A stretch of 64,000 nucleotides of DNA from Pandoraea aquatica (GCF_902459565.1 NZ_CABPSN010000002.1:620001-684000); one strand, 5' to 3'; positions 39,363 through 48,165 are shown, counted from the first letter of the stretch. Translations and numbers: made by a program. The notes: generated by a model from the letters alone, not told the origin.

Positions 39363-41345
39363 ATGGCATCGCCGCTCGAACTCACTCTCGTCTTGTTGTT
39401 TGCCGCCTGCGTCGGGGTGGTGCTGTTTCGCATGCTCCACCTGCCGCCGATGCTGGGCTATCTCAGCGTGGGCATCGTCATCGGCCCGCATGCGCTGGGG
39501 CTGGCGGCCGATTCGCAGCGCGTGCAGTACCTCGCGGAGTTCGGCGTCGTTTTCCTGATGTTCTCCATCGGCATCGAATTCTCACTGCCCAAGCTCAAGA
39601 GCATGAGACGGGTGGTGCTCGGGCTCGGCGTCTCACAGGTCTTGGGGACGTTGCTCGTCGCCGTCGGGCTGGGTGCACTCGTCAACCTGTTCTGGTCCTT
39701 CTCGTGGCAGGCCTCGGTGGCGTTGGGCGGTGCGCTGGCCATGTCCTCGACAGCCATTGTCACCAAGATGCTCGCCGAGCGGCTCGAACTGGAGACGGAG
39801 CACGGGCGCAACATCATGGGCGTGCTGCTGTTCCAGGATCTGGCCGTGGTGCCGTTGCTGATTGTGATCTCCGCGCTCGGCGGTAACTCGAAGGCGCTCG
39901 TGCTGGCGCTCTCGCTGGCGGCGCTCAAGATTACCGGCGCGCTGGCGTTGCTGTTGTGGATTGGGCAGAAGCTGGTCGGGCGCTGGTTCCACATCGTGGC
40001 TGCGCGACGCTCGCAAGAGCTCTTCATGCTCAACCTGCTGTTGCTCACGCTGGGCCTCGCTTACATCACCGAGCATCTGGGGCTGTCGATGGCGCTGGGC
40101 GCGTTCATTGCGGGCATGCTGATTGCCGAGACGCCGTTTCGCCATCAGGTGGAAGACGACATCAAGCCGTTCCGCGACGTGCTGCTCGGCCTGTTCTTCA
40201 TCACGACCGGCATGCTGCTCAATCCGGAGATCGTGCTCAAGCAGCCGTTGCTGGTCTTGCTGTTCTTCGTGGGGCCGCTGGTCGTCAAGTTCACGCTCAT
40301 CGCGGGGCTGGCGCGTCTGTTCGGCAGCCCGCCGGGCACGGCGATCCGCACCGGGCTGGGGCTGGCGCAAGCGGGCGAATTCGGCTTCGTGCTGCTCAAT
40401 CTCGTGATCGACCGGAGTCTGCTCGACCCGTCGCTCTCGCAGGCGGTGCTCGCGGGCATGTTGCTCTCGATGCTGTGCGCGCCGTTCCTCATCATCAACG
40501 CCGACCGCATTGCGCTGCGCTTCGTCGCCAACGAATGGATGATGCAGTCGTTGCAGATGACGAAGATTGCGACGCAGAGCATCAAGACATCGGGACACGT
40601 GATCATCTGCGGCTACGGCCGATGCGGCCAGAACCTCGCGCGCATGCTGGAGCAGGAGGGCATCGGCTACGTGGCGCTCGACCTCGATCCCGATCGCGTG
40701 ATGGAGGCCGCAAGCTCCGGCGAGACCGTGGTGTTCGGCGACGCGGCCCGGCGCGAAGCGCTCGTCGCGGCGGGGATTCACCGGGCGGCGGGCATTGTGG
40801 TGACCTACGACAGCACGCCGGCGGCGCTCAAGGTGCTCGCACAGGTGCAGGCGCTGGAGCCGACGCTGCCTGTGGTCGTTCGCACCGTCGACGACACGCA
40901 TATCGACGACCTCATCGCCGCGGGGGCCACCGAAGTCGTTCCGGAAATCGTGGAGGGCAGCCTGATGCTCGCCTCGCACGCGCTGGTACTGATGGGCGTG
41001 CCGATGCGCCGGGTGTTGCGTCGGGTGGCGCAGGCCCGAAACGAGCGCTACAGCCTGTTGCGCGGCTACTTCCACGGGCTGGACGACGAGGACGAAGGGG
41101 GCGAGCGCGAGCAGGTGCGTCTGCAATCGGTGCCGCTCACGCTCAATGCGGCGGCCGTGGGACGCACGCTCGGCGAGCTTCGGCTGGACAAACTCGGGGT
41201 GACGGTGACGGCCATCCGCCGACACGGCATTCGCGGCGTGGAGCCGGTGGCGGAGACGCGTCTGATGGCCGAGGACATTGTCGTGTTGCGCGGCTTGCCC
41301 GAAAAGCTGGTGGCGGCGGAAACGCGGTTGCTGGGGCACGAATAG
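39363..41345 (+). CDS. CPA2 family cation:proton antiporter with TrkA domains (KefB-like)
   Basis: The 660-aa protein has about 12 membrane helices of the Na+/H+ exchanger fold (GYLSVGIVIGPHALGL, ALSSTAIVTKML in the form AMSSTAIVTKML, GAFIAGMLIAETPFRHQVEDDIKPF), then a TrkA-N/RCK Rossmann domain (VIICGYGRCGQNLARMLEQEG near residue 413) and a TrkA-C domain at the end. KefB/KefC members exchange potassium for protons, often gated by glutathione adducts. No KefF/KefG partner is adjacent, so gating is uncertain. Start ATG 39363. Confidence 0.9.
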   Translation: MASPLELTLVLLFAACVGVVLFRMLHLPPMLGYLSVGIVIGPHALGLAADSQRVQYLAEFGVVFLMFSIGIEFSLPKLKSMRRVVLGLGVSQVLGTLLVAVGLGALVNLFWSFSWQASVALGGALAMSSTAIVTKMLAERLELETEHGRNIMGVLLFQDLAVVPLLIVISALGGNSKALVLALSLAALKITGALALLLWIGQKLVGRWFHIVAARRSQELFMLNLLLLTLGLAYITEHLGLSMALGAFIAGMLIAETPFRHQVEDDIKPFRDVLLGLFFITTGMLLNPEIVLKQPLLVLLFFVGPLVVKFTLIAGLARLFGSPPGTAIRTGLGLAQAGEFGFVLLNLVIDRSLLDPSLSQAVLAGMLLSMLCAPFLIINADRIALRFVANEWMMQSLQMTKIATQSIKTSGHVIICGYGRCGQNLARMLEQEGIGYVALDLDPDRVMEAASSGETVVFGDAARREALVAAGIHRAAGIVVTYDSTPAALKVLAQVQALEPTLPVVVRTVDDTHIDDLIAAGATEVVPEIVEGSLMLASHALVLMGVPMRRVLRRVAQARNERYSLLRGYFHGLDDEDEGGEREQVRLQSVPLTLNAAAVGRTLGELRLDKLGVTVTAIRRHGIRGVEPVAETRLMAEDIVVLRGLPEKLVAAETRLLGHE

Positions 41346-41475
41346 CGCACGAATAGGGCACCCGCGAGGCACCAGCGGACGCCAAACCGGACGCAAAGTC
41401 CGACCGTCACAGGGAGGCCGGGCCTTTTTGGCATAATGTGGCGTGTTCCCTATCAGTACCGAAAGAAGGATCCCC

Positions 41476-42027
41476 GTGCAGATCGACGAGTCCCCTGCCG
41501 CCTATATCAAAAGCCAGATCCGCACCGTGCCGGACTGGCCCGCACCCGGCGTGCAGTTCCGCGACATCACCCCGTTGCTCAAGAACCCGCGCACTTTGCG
41601 GGTGCTCATCGATGTGTTCGTGCATCGCTACATGGCGCAACGCCCTGACTACATTGCAGGTCTGGATGCGCGCGGCTTCATCCTCGGCTCGATCCTCGCG
41701 TACGAGCTGAACATCGGCTTCATCCCCATTCGCAAGAAGGGCAAGCTGCCGTATCAGACGGTCGCCGAAGAGTACGAGCTGGAATACGGCAGTGCGACGG
41801 TCGAGATTCACGCCGACGCCTGCGGTCCCGGCGACCGCGTGCTGCTGATCGACGATCTCGTCGCCACCGGCGGCACGATGCTCGCGGGCAAGAAGCTGCT
41901 GGAGCGCCTTGGCGCGACGGTCATCGAGGGCGCGGCCATCGTCGACCTGCCGGAGCTGGGCGGATCGAAGCTGATTCGCGATGCGGGCCTGGACCTCTTC
42001 CTGCTGTGCTCGTTCGAAGGGCACTGA
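41476..42027 (+). CDS. apt: Adenine phosphoribosyltransferase
   Basis: The 183-aa enzyme has [43 protein letters not shown] and the PRPP loop [17 protein letters not shown]. It salvages adenine to AMP. I chose GTG 41476 because GAAAGAAGGA lies directly upstream; an in-frame GTG at 41443 lacks a ribosome site and conserved sequence. Confidence 0.95.
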   Translation: MQIDESPAAYIKSQIRTVPDWPAPGVQFRDITPLLKNPRTLRVLIDVFVHRYMAQRPDYIAGLDARGFILGSILAYELNIGFIPIRKKGKLPYQTVAEEYELEYGSATVEIHADACGPGDRVLLIDDLVATGGTMLAGKKLLERLGATVIEGAAIVDLPELGGSKLIRDAGLDLFLLCSFEGH

Positions 42028-42113
42028 GCGCATTGAGCGCTCCGAGTCCACTAGGCCCACCAAGCCCACCAAGCGCACCGAACCATTTCTGACTTTCCGA
42101 CCCGGACGCACCG

Positions 42114-42728
42114 ATGCCCAATCTCTGGCTGTTCCTGCTGACCTCGGTGGCGATCACGCTTGCGCCCGGGCCCGACAACATGCAGGTGATCGCACGCGGT
42201 ATTGCGCAGGGTCGCCGCGCGGGACTCGCTGCTGCCGCTGGTTTCACCTTCGGCTGTCTTTTCCATACGACGATTGCCGCAGTGGGTCTCGCGGCCGTGC
42301 TGCGCTCGTCGCCGTGGGCGTTCGAGACGATCAAGCTGCTCGGTGCGGCCTATCTCATCTGGATCGGCATCAAGGCGCTGCGCGCGCGCGGCGCACTGAC
42401 ACTGGCGAACGACACCGGGCCGCAGTCGCTCGGTGCCGTCTTCCGTCAGAGCGTGTTCGCGAACATGCTCAACCCGAAGGTCACGCTGTTCTTCCTCGTC
42501 TTCCTGCCGCAGTTCGTGAGTGCCGACGCCGCCCATCCGGGCTGGCAGATGGTGCTCCTCGGCCTCGTGTTCATGGCGCAGACCATCGTCGTGTTCAGCG
42601 CGTACGGCTGGTTTGCGGGCGTGCTGGGAACGTGGCTCAAGCGCCGTCCGGCGACGGGGCGCTGGCTCGATCGCGTGGCCGGTGCGATCTTCATCGGTCT
42701 GGGATTGCGTGTCGCGTTACAGGGGTAA
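42114..42728 (+). CDS. RhtB/LysE family amino acid translocator
   Basis: The 204-aa membrane protein has the RhtB motif LAPGPDNMQVIARGIAQGRRAGL, AAYLIWIGIKALRARG and VFANMLNPKVTLFFLVFLPQF, with about six helices. Members export homoserine, threonine, leucine or related amino acids; the substrate cannot be told from sequence. It lies between apt and the DeoR-type regulator, which starts 73 bases after it. Confidence 0.86.
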   Translation: MPNLWLFLLTSVAITLAPGPDNMQVIARGIAQGRRAGLAAAAGFTFGCLFHTTIAAVGLAAVLRSSPWAFETIKLLGAAYLIWIGIKALRARGALTLANDTGPQSLGAVFRQSVFANMLNPKVTLFFLVFLPQFVSADAAHPGWQMVLLGLVFMAQTIVVFSAYGWFAGVLGTWLKRRPATGRWLDRVAGAIFIGLGLRVALQG

Positions 42729-42801
42729 TGCACGACACGTGATGTTCGCGGTTTCGCGGACGTCGTCCCGTCATTCGTAGTCCAACTGATATTGCTCGAT
42801 C

Positions 42802-43557
42802 ATGCTTGCCGAACAACGCCAACAATACGTGCTCGAACAACTTGCCAAGACCGGGGCGCTGGCGATCAGCGATCTGGTGCGGGAGCTGGGTGTGTCGCGC
42901 GAGACCGTGCGACGCGACCTCAACACGCTCGCCGCGCGCGGCCTGCTGCTCATGACCCACGGCGGCGCGCTGGCCGCCGACCGGAGTGAGCCCGACTGGA
43001 CGCTGCGTGAGAACGTCAACGCCGTTGGCAAGCGCGCCATCGGCGTGCGCGCCGCAGAGCTGGTGCCCGATGGCGCGTCGGTCATCATCGACTACGGCAC
43101 GACCACGCGCGCCGTGGCGCAGGCGCTGCTCTCCAAACACCGTCTTCGCATCTACACCAACGACTGGCAGATCGCGCGTCTGCTCGGACGCCATCACGAC
43201 AACCGCGTGACGCTGCTCGGCGGCGAGTTGCAAGACAACGAAGACGCCGTGCAGGGCTGGGATGCCATCAACCAGATCTCGCAATATCACGCCGACTTCG
43301 CATTCATCGGAGTGGGCGGCGTGACGGAAGACGGCGGCATCACCGATTTCAATCGCGCTGCGGCAGAGCTGCGCGCGCGTATGCTGCTGTGTGCGAACGT
43401 GTCGGCCGTCGTTGCAGACCACACCAAGTTCGGTCGCGTGACACCTGTACGTATCCGTCACTTCGAAGCGGCCCGCTATCTCATCAGCGACGCCGCCCCG
43501 CACAAGAGCATGCTGGCCCAGCTCCGCGCGCGCGGTCCGGAGTTGCTGATCGCCTGA
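42802..43557 (+). CDS. DeoR/GlpR family transcriptional regulator
   Basis: The 251-aa protein has an N-terminal winged helix-turn-helix (MLAEQRQQYVLEQLAKTGAL, ISDLVRELGVSRETVRRDLNTL) and a C-terminal DeoR sensor domain with IIDYGTTTRAVAQAL and FIGVGGVTEDGGITDFNRAAAE, which normally binds a phosphosugar. It is the last gene before the phosphonate locus and transcribed toward phnC. It could therefore respond to a ribose-phosphate intermediate of C-P lyase, but it could equally regulate something else. Confidence 0.88.
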   Translation: MLAEQRQQYVLEQLAKTGALAISDLVRELGVSRETVRRDLNTLAARGLLLMTHGGALAADRSEPDWTLRENVNAVGKRAIGVRAAELVPDGASVIIDYGTTTRAVAQALLSKHRLRIYTNDWQIARLLGRHHDNRVTLLGGELQDNEDAVQGWDAINQISQYHADFAFIGVGGVTEDGGITDFNRAAAELRARMLLCANVSAVVADHTKFGRVTPVRIRHFEAARYLISDAAPHKSMLAQLRARGPELLIA

Positions 43558-43568
43558 CCCGACGCCAC

Positions 43569-43605
43569 GATCTCATCGATCCGCGCCTGCCGGATCGATG
43601 AGATC
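43569..43605. repeat. Perfect 15-bp inverted repeat after the DeoR gene
   Basis: GATCTCATCGATCCG (43569-43583) and its exact reverse complement (43591-43605) flank a seven-base loop, 12 bases after the stop codon. There is no T run, so it may be a factor-dependent terminator, an mRNA stabiliser or a protein site. Confidence 0.75.
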
Positions 43606-44012
43606 ACCGATCCGTCCGCCCGGACAGGTCGTCTCTCGTCTTCCTCACATCCCTCATCCCGCTTGTCACCCCGACGGCAATTCGTCGAGACGTTTGCACA
43701 CGTGTGCCTTAGGTCGCCACAGCACGCCACACGTCGCCAAGCTCCGTTTCGCTCCCTGAAAATCTTTGCCACCGAGCGCACGGCGAAGGGCTTGTCGTAC
43801 GGCCTTGCGCGGTGGTTTTTCCTGCCGATACGTGTTCGTCAGGATGCCAAAAATATGTAGACAAAGTTGGCGGACGTCAGCGGCGACGCCCCTGCATCAT
43901 GTCACCCATCCTGACGTCGTCAGCTTTTCTCCGACACATTGCGTCGCCCCGAAAACGTTGCCAAGCCATTGAGCGCATAAGGGTTTTGGGCGTTCGGAAA
44001 AAAGCTGATCGA

Positions 44013-44046
44013 TTGTCACTGTCTTGTCATCGGGGCTTTTTAGACT
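44013..44046 (+). promoter_or_regulatory. Pho box and -10 element for phnCDE
   Basis: TTGTCAC (44013-44019), four bases, and TTGTCAT (44024-44030) form the two seven-base direct repeats of a PhoB site (family consensus CTGTCAT-N4-CTGTCAT). TAGACT at 44041-44046 follows after ten bases, the spacing found in PhoB-dependent promoters, where the Pho box replaces the -35. Confidence 0.72.
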
Positions 44047-44057
44047 GCGTTCACTTT

Positions 44058-44072
44058 TGGCACAAATTGCCA
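44058..44072. promoter_or_regulatory. Candidate operator just downstream of the phnC promoter
   Basis: TGGCA-CAAAT-TGCCA is a 15-base inverted repeat beginning about 12 bases after the -10, around the expected transcription start. A repressor here would block initiation. Its arms differ from the candidate PhnF site at 54276-54291. Confidence 0.4.
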
Positions 44073-44173
44073 CAAAACAGCTAGTCGAGCGATGCGGGCG
44101 ACAACTCCTCACGGAGGACGTCGCGAGTCACAGAGCATCGGGGCCGACGGGCGAACTGACTCACAGGTGAACC

Positions 44174-45043
44174 GTGGACGAAGCGATTCGAATCGAGCGA
44201 CTGACCAAGACCTTCGGGAGCCGCCGTGCACTCGACGAAGTGGCGCTCAAAGTCATGCCGGGCGAAATGATCGCCCTGATCGGGGCCTCCGGCTCGGGCA
44301 AGTCGACGCTGATGCGTCACATCGCAGGCTTCGTGCCGGCGGACCAGCAGCCCGGCAGCATCGAAATTCTCGGTCGTCCGATCCAGCGTGACGGCCGCAT
44401 CGTGCGCGAAGTGCGTCAGATTCGTCGCGACATCGGTTTCGTCTTCCAGCAATTCAACCTGGTGGGCCGCCTGCCGGTCATCACCAACGTGCTCACCGGT
44501 CTGCTGGCCCGCGTGCCGCTGTGGCGCAGCCTGATGTTCCGTTTCACGACCGCTGAGCGTCAGGCCGCCCTCACGGCACTGGCCGAAGTCGGCATCGCCG
44601 ATTTCGCCTTCCAGCGCGCCAGCACGCTCTCGGGCGGTCAACAGCAGCGCGCAGCACTCGCCCGCACGCTCGTGCAGGGCGCCAAGATTATTCTCGCGGA
44701 CGAGCCGATTGCATCGCTCGATCCGGAGTCGGCACGCAAGGTCATGGACATGCTCGCGCGCATGAACCGCGATCACAAGCTGACGGTGGTCGTCTCGCTG
44801 CACCAGGTGGACGTTGCCATGCGCTACTGCGTGCGCACGGTGGCGCTGCATCAGGGCCGCGTGGTGTACGACGGCCCGTCCTCGGCGCTCACGCCGGATC
44901 TGCTACGTCGTCTGTACGGCGTGCAAGCAGGCGAACTGCTGAACGAAACCTCGGAAGACTCCGAAGCCTCGGCGACTGGCGAAGCAAGACCGGCCGACGC
45001 GGAAGCCCCATTCCTCACCTCGATGTCCCTAAGCCTCACTTAA
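44174..45043 (+). CDS. phnC: Phosphonate ABC transporter ATP-binding protein
   Basis: The 289-aa ATPase has Walker [18 protein letters not shown], the PhnC-type [17 protein letters not shown], signature [17 protein letters not shown], Walker [14 protein letters not shown] and [14 protein letters not shown]-terminal tail ([15 protein letters not shown] and beyond) of about 40 residues exceeds the core. It drives phosphonate uptake with PhnD and PhnE. The start is GTG 44174; no ATG is near the conserved [11 protein letters not shown]. Confidence 0.93.
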   Translation: MDEAIRIERLTKTFGSRRALDEVALKVMPGEMIALIGASGSGKSTLMRHIAGFVPADQQPGSIEILGRPIQRDGRIVREVRQIRRDIGFVFQQFNLVGRLPVITNVLTGLLARVPLWRSLMFRFTTAERQAALTALAEVGIADFAFQRASTLSGGQQQRAALARTLVQGAKIILADEPIASLDPESARKVMDMLARMNRDHKLTVVVSLHQVDVAMRYCVRTVALHQGRVVYDGPSSALTPDLLRRLYGVQAGELLNETSEDSEASATGEARPADAEAPFLTSMSLSLT

Positions 45044-45070
45044 GTCTTATCTGACCAGGAGCTTGCTCTC

Positions 45071-46039
45071 ATGAAACTGTGGAAAACCCTGCTGGCCGGC
45101 GCGGCCATGATCGCCTCGGTAGCGGCGGCACACGCGCAGGAAATCAACTTCGGCATCATCTCGACGGACTCCAGCGCAGCCCTGCGCCAACGCTGGCAAC
45201 CGCTGATCGACGATATGGAGAAGCAAACGGGCATCAAGGTGACGCCGTTCTTCGCCACCGACTATGCCGGCGTGATCGAAGGCATGCGCTTCAATAAGGT
45301 CCAGCTCGCATGGATGGGCAACAAGGGCGCGATGGAAGCCGTGGACCGCTCGCAAGGCGAAGTCTTCGCGAAGATCATGTACGCCGACGGCACCGAAGGC
45401 TACTACTCGCTGCTGATCTCGAACGCATCGAGCCCGTACAAGACGCTCGACGACGTGATCAAGAACGGCAAGAAGATCAACTTCGGTCTGGGCGATCCGA
45501 CGTCGACGTCGGGCACGCTGGTGCCGGGTTACTACGTGTTCGCGAAGAACAACATCGACCCGCGCACGTACTTCAAGACGGCACGTAGCTCGAACCACGG
45601 CGCGAACCTGATGGCTGTGATCAACAACCAGGTCGACGTCGCGACGAACAACACGGAAGAGCTGAACAAGCTCGAAGCCACGCAGCCGGAGAAGGCCAAG
45701 CTGGTGCACGTGATCTGGAAGTCGCCGCTGATTCCGTCGGACCCGCTGCTGTGGCGCAAGGACCTGCCGGACGGCACGAAGAAGAAGATCCGCGACTTCT
45801 TCCTCTCCTACGGCAAGGACGCGCACGAGAAGGAAGTGCTGAAGAACATCTACAACTACGGCGGTTTCCGCGCGTCGTCGGATGCTCAGCTGCTGCCGAT
45901 CCGTCAGCTCGAACTGTTCAAGCAGAAGGTGCAGCTTGAGTCGGACGCCAACATCGACGCCACCAAGAAGAAGACGCAACTGGCTGACCTCGACGGCAAG
46001 CTGGCCGCGCTCGACAAAGAGCTGAACAAGACGAAGTAA
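45071..46039 (+). CDS. phnD: Phosphonate ABC transporter substrate-binding protein
   Basis: The 322-aa protein has a signal peptide (KTLLAGAAMIASVAAAHAQ) and PhnD landmarks: INFGIISTDSSAALRQRWQPLIDDMEKQTG, FFATDYAGVIEGMRFNKVQLAWMGNKGA, and GDPTSTSGTLVPGYYVF, where the serine/threonine cluster contacts the phosphonate. The final 60 residues are helical and lysine-rich. AGGAGC precedes the ATG. A long hairpin lies between this gene and phnE. Confidence 0.95.
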   Translation: MKLWKTLLAGAAMIASVAAAHAQEINFGIISTDSSAALRQRWQPLIDDMEKQTGIKVTPFFATDYAGVIEGMRFNKVQLAWMGNKGAMEAVDRSQGEVFAKIMYADGTEGYYSLLISNASSPYKTLDDVIKNGKKINFGLGDPTSTSGTLVPGYYVFAKNNIDPRTYFKTARSSNHGANLMAVINNQVDVATNNTEELNKLEATQPEKAKLVHVIWKSPLIPSDPLLWRKDLPDGTKKKIRDFFLSYGKDAHEKEVLKNIYNYGGFRASSDAQLLPIRQLELFKQKVQLESDANIDATKKKTQLADLDGKLAALDKELNKTK

Positions 46040-46131
46040 GTCGTTCGTAGCCGAAGTCATCGACCTACGCGTCGCTTCGTCACAGAGGCCCGTGCGCAGG
46101 TTGAAGCAGGTCGAAGCAAGACGATTCAAGC

Positions 46132-46161
46132 GATGGCGAACCCGATGTCGGGTTTGCCATC
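46132..46161. repeat. Long hairpin in the phnD-phnE intergenic region
   Basis: GATGGCGAACCCGA (46132-46145) pairs with TCGGGTTTGCCATC (46148-46161) through 14 positions with one G-T pair and only two bases between the arms. No T run follows. Such a structure after a binding-protein gene can raise the stability of upstream mRNA relative to the permease message. Confidence 0.8.
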
Positions 46162-46222
46162 TCCCAAGCGGTCCGAATTTTCGCCGGTGGCAGCAACGCC
46201 GGTATGACACGTGGTACTCGAC

Positions 46223-47029
46223 ATGAACACCAGCGCATCAATCACTGCCAATGGCCGTCTGCCGGGCGAGCCGCCCAAGCGTTCGTGGCTGTCCCTGATC
46301 AGTTGGGGCATCTTCTTTCTGGTCCTGGTGTGGTCGTGGAGCGGTGCCGACATGCGCCCGCTCGACCTGATTCGCGATTCCGGCAACATGAGCCAGTTCG
46401 CGCACGATTTCTTCCCGCCCGACTTCCGCGACTGGCGCGTGTACGTCAACGAGATGCTCGTGACGATTCACATCGCGGTGTGGGGCACGGCACTCGCTGT
46501 CATCTGTTCGATTCCGATGGGTTTGCTCTCGGCGTCGAACATGGTGCCGGCGTGGGTGTATCAGCCGGTGCGTCGCGTGCTCGACGCGTGCCGAGCGATT
46601 AACGAAATGGTTTTCGCGATGCTCTTCATCGTGGCAGTGGGCTTGGGTCCGTTTGCCGGTGTGCTCGCACTGTGGGTGCACACGACGGGCACGCTCTCGA
46701 AGCTGTTCGCCGAGGCGGTCGAAGCGATCGATCCGCGTCCGGTGGAAGGCGTGCGTGCGACGGGCGCGCGTGCCATCGACGAAATCCTGTACGGCGTGCT
46801 GCCGCAGGTGATGCCGCTGTGGATCTCGTACACGCTGTACCGCTTCGAGTCGAACGTGCGTTCGGCGTCGGTGGTGGGTATGGTGGGCGCGGGCGGTATC
46901 GGCGTGGTGCTCTACGAAGTGATTCGCAGCTTCCAGTACGCGCAGACGTGCGCAGTGATGGTGATCATGGTGATCGTGGTGACGTGTATCGACGTCTTCT
47001 CGGCCCGCGTGCGCAAGATGGTGATCTGA
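46223..47029 (+). CDS. phnE: Phosphonate ABC transporter permease
   Basis: The 268-aa membrane protein has about six hydrophobic segments and the binding-protein-dependent permease loop ([32 protein letters not shown]) followed by [28 protein letters not shown], characteristic of PhnE. It forms the channel with PhnC and PhnD. ATG 46223 ([11 protein letters not shown]) is preferred over GTG 46211; neither has a good ribosome site, and the hairpin upstream may influence its translation. A terminator follows at 47084-47107. Confidence 0.92.
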   Translation: MNTSASITANGRLPGEPPKRSWLSLISWGIFFLVLVWSWSGADMRPLDLIRDSGNMSQFAHDFFPPDFRDWRVYVNEMLVTIHIAVWGTALAVICSIPMGLLSASNMVPAWVYQPVRRVLDACRAINEMVFAMLFIVAVGLGPFAGVLALWVHTTGTLSKLFAEAVEAIDPRPVEGVRATGARAIDEILYGVLPQVMPLWISYTLYRFESNVRSASVVGMVGAGGIGVVLYEVIRSFQYAQTCAVMVIMVIVVTCIDVFSARVRKMVI

Positions 47030-47083
47030 CGAAACCTCTGTTGGTGCAGTAGCAGTACGCAGTGTGGACGCTGTGGAAAAGAG

Positions 47084-47107
47084 AAAGGGCGCTTCGGCGC
47101 CCTTTTT
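47084..47107 (+). terminator. Intrinsic terminator of phnCDE
   Basis: AAAGGGCGC-TTCG-GCGCCCTTT forms a nine-pair stem with a stable TTCG tetraloop followed by a T run. The stem is identical to that of the terminator at 48144-48165. Confidence 0.92.
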
Positions 47108-47109
47108 CG

Positions 47110-47973
47110 TTATTTGCCGGGAGGGAGGATGTCTGTGGTGCCAAGGAGGAATCTCATCTGTGCCCAGGGACCCGGTCGCGGAATCATGTGCGCGTAAAGC
47201 TCTGCTTCGATGTGGATGTCGGTGAGTTCTCCGCTCTCATAGTGCCCGCTGTAGAACGCGGGCTCGAGCGTTGCTCTGAGTGGATTTACGCCCAGGTCGT
47301 CGGCTTTGAATTGACGCGCGGCGATCACTTTGCGGGTTCCGTTTTCGGTGTACCCGAAAACAAGAAAGCGGACGTTGGCTTCATGGAATGTCTCCATGTT
47401 TCTCACGCGATCAAGCGTGGCAACAAGACCATCTGGAAACGCATCCGGGTCCAGCGGTTCCCCAAATCCGAGACCTTCGTAGAGGATCGGCGAGATTTCG
47501 AGAAACGGATGGATGCGGAACGTGGTCGGTGGACTTGTGAAGGTTTCACCGTCCGGAAACACGGCATCGAAGTCCACAACGATGTGCTTACCGATGGCTG
47601 GCCAAAACCACCCGTTAGGCATCTCGATATAGACGTCGGGCGGAACGACATCGAAGTAGGTATAACGCGCCTCGTGGGTAGCCCCGTTCTCGATGGCCGC
47701 GCGCACGATGAACTCAGTACCGCTGGGTACGTGAGTTGCATCGACGATCGCGTAAAACGGCGCGCCATTTTCGAGACTCTCGGCGGGCATCAACATGCCC
47801 CAGGGCGGTACGTCGATGAGAATGTCCGGCAAAGCAGGCGGGTCAAATGCGTAAGAGATCAAGGGGGCCGTTAGAAGCTTGGGATCACCTTTGGTCTGAG
47901 GATCTCGTTTGTTCCAATGGTTCGAACGGTCCCAGCGCGATAAGAACGTTCCTCTGATTCTGCGAGATGTCAT
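47110..47973 (-). CDS. Unrecognised 287-aa protein between phnE and phnM
   Basis: I do not recognise this gene. The product has no signal peptide, no membrane helix and no cysteine. It is rich in aromatic, proline and acidic residues, and the centre shows beta-strand-like alternation with Gly/Pro turns (DATHVPSGTEFIVRAAIENG, GKHIVVDFDAVFPDGETFTS), which could be two Ig-like or similar beta-sandwich units; that is a guess. AGGAGA lies before ATG 47973, supporting expression. Sampled GC (about 55-62%) is only slightly below neighbours. It lies antisense to phnE, immediately beyond the phnE terminator, and upstream of it (48144) is the phnM terminator. It looks like an independent single-gene insertion in the phosphonate locus rather than a pathway member. 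Confidence 0.7.
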   Translation of the reverse strand: MTSRRIRGTFLSRWDRSNHWNKRDPQTKGDPKLLTAPLISYAFDPPALPDILIDVPPWGMLMPAESLENGAPFYAIVDATHVPSGTEFIVRAAIENGATHEARYTYFDVVPPDVYIEMPNGWFWPAIGKHIVVDFDAVFPDGETFTSPPTTFRIHPFLEISPILYEGLGFGEPLDPDAFPDGLVATLDRVRNMETFHEANVRFLVFGYTENGTRKVIAARQFKADDLGVNPLRATLEPAFYSGHYESGELTDIHIEAELYAHMIPRPGPWAQMRFLLGTTDILPPGK

Positions 47974-48143
47974 GACGATTCTCCTGTCAGATCGCCGAAA
48001 GCCGTCGTAACGCGATATCAGTCACCGTCGTCCGTTGAGGTACCTCGGCCACCTCAGTGTAGAAACGGCATCGCGCCCGCTTCAAGCTGTCAACCTTGAC
48101 ATTGACAAGTGCGACCAGATTGCCTATCGCTCGGAGGTAAAGG

Positions 48144-48165
48144 GAAAGGGCGCCGAAGCGCCCTT
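48144..48165 (-). terminator. Terminator of the phnG-M operon
   Basis: AAAGGGCGC-CGAA-GCGCCCTTT pairs over nine positions; on the minus strand the loop reads TTCG and the stem is followed by a pyrimidine-rich CCCTTTACC. It is the mirror copy of the phnE terminator. Confidence 0.8.

Larger units (their letters stand above)
43558..44173. other. 616-base region between the DeoR gene and phnC
   Basis: It contains the perfect hairpin at 43569-43605, the Pho box at 44013-44030, the -10 at 44041-44046 and an inverted repeat at 44058-44072. The middle part (43610-44010) shows no gene or recognisable element and is somewhat less GC-rich. Confidence 0.6.

Noticed and set aside
44058-44072. A sigma-54 promoter (TGGCAC...TTGC) before phnC
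   Set aside because: The GG and GC dinucleotides are only eight bases apart; sigma-54 promoters need ten. The inverted-repeat reading fits better.
47110-47973. Mobile element or toxin-antitoxin unit at the unknown gene
   Set aside because: No transposase, target duplication, partner gene or integrase is visible; only an isolated gene between terminators.
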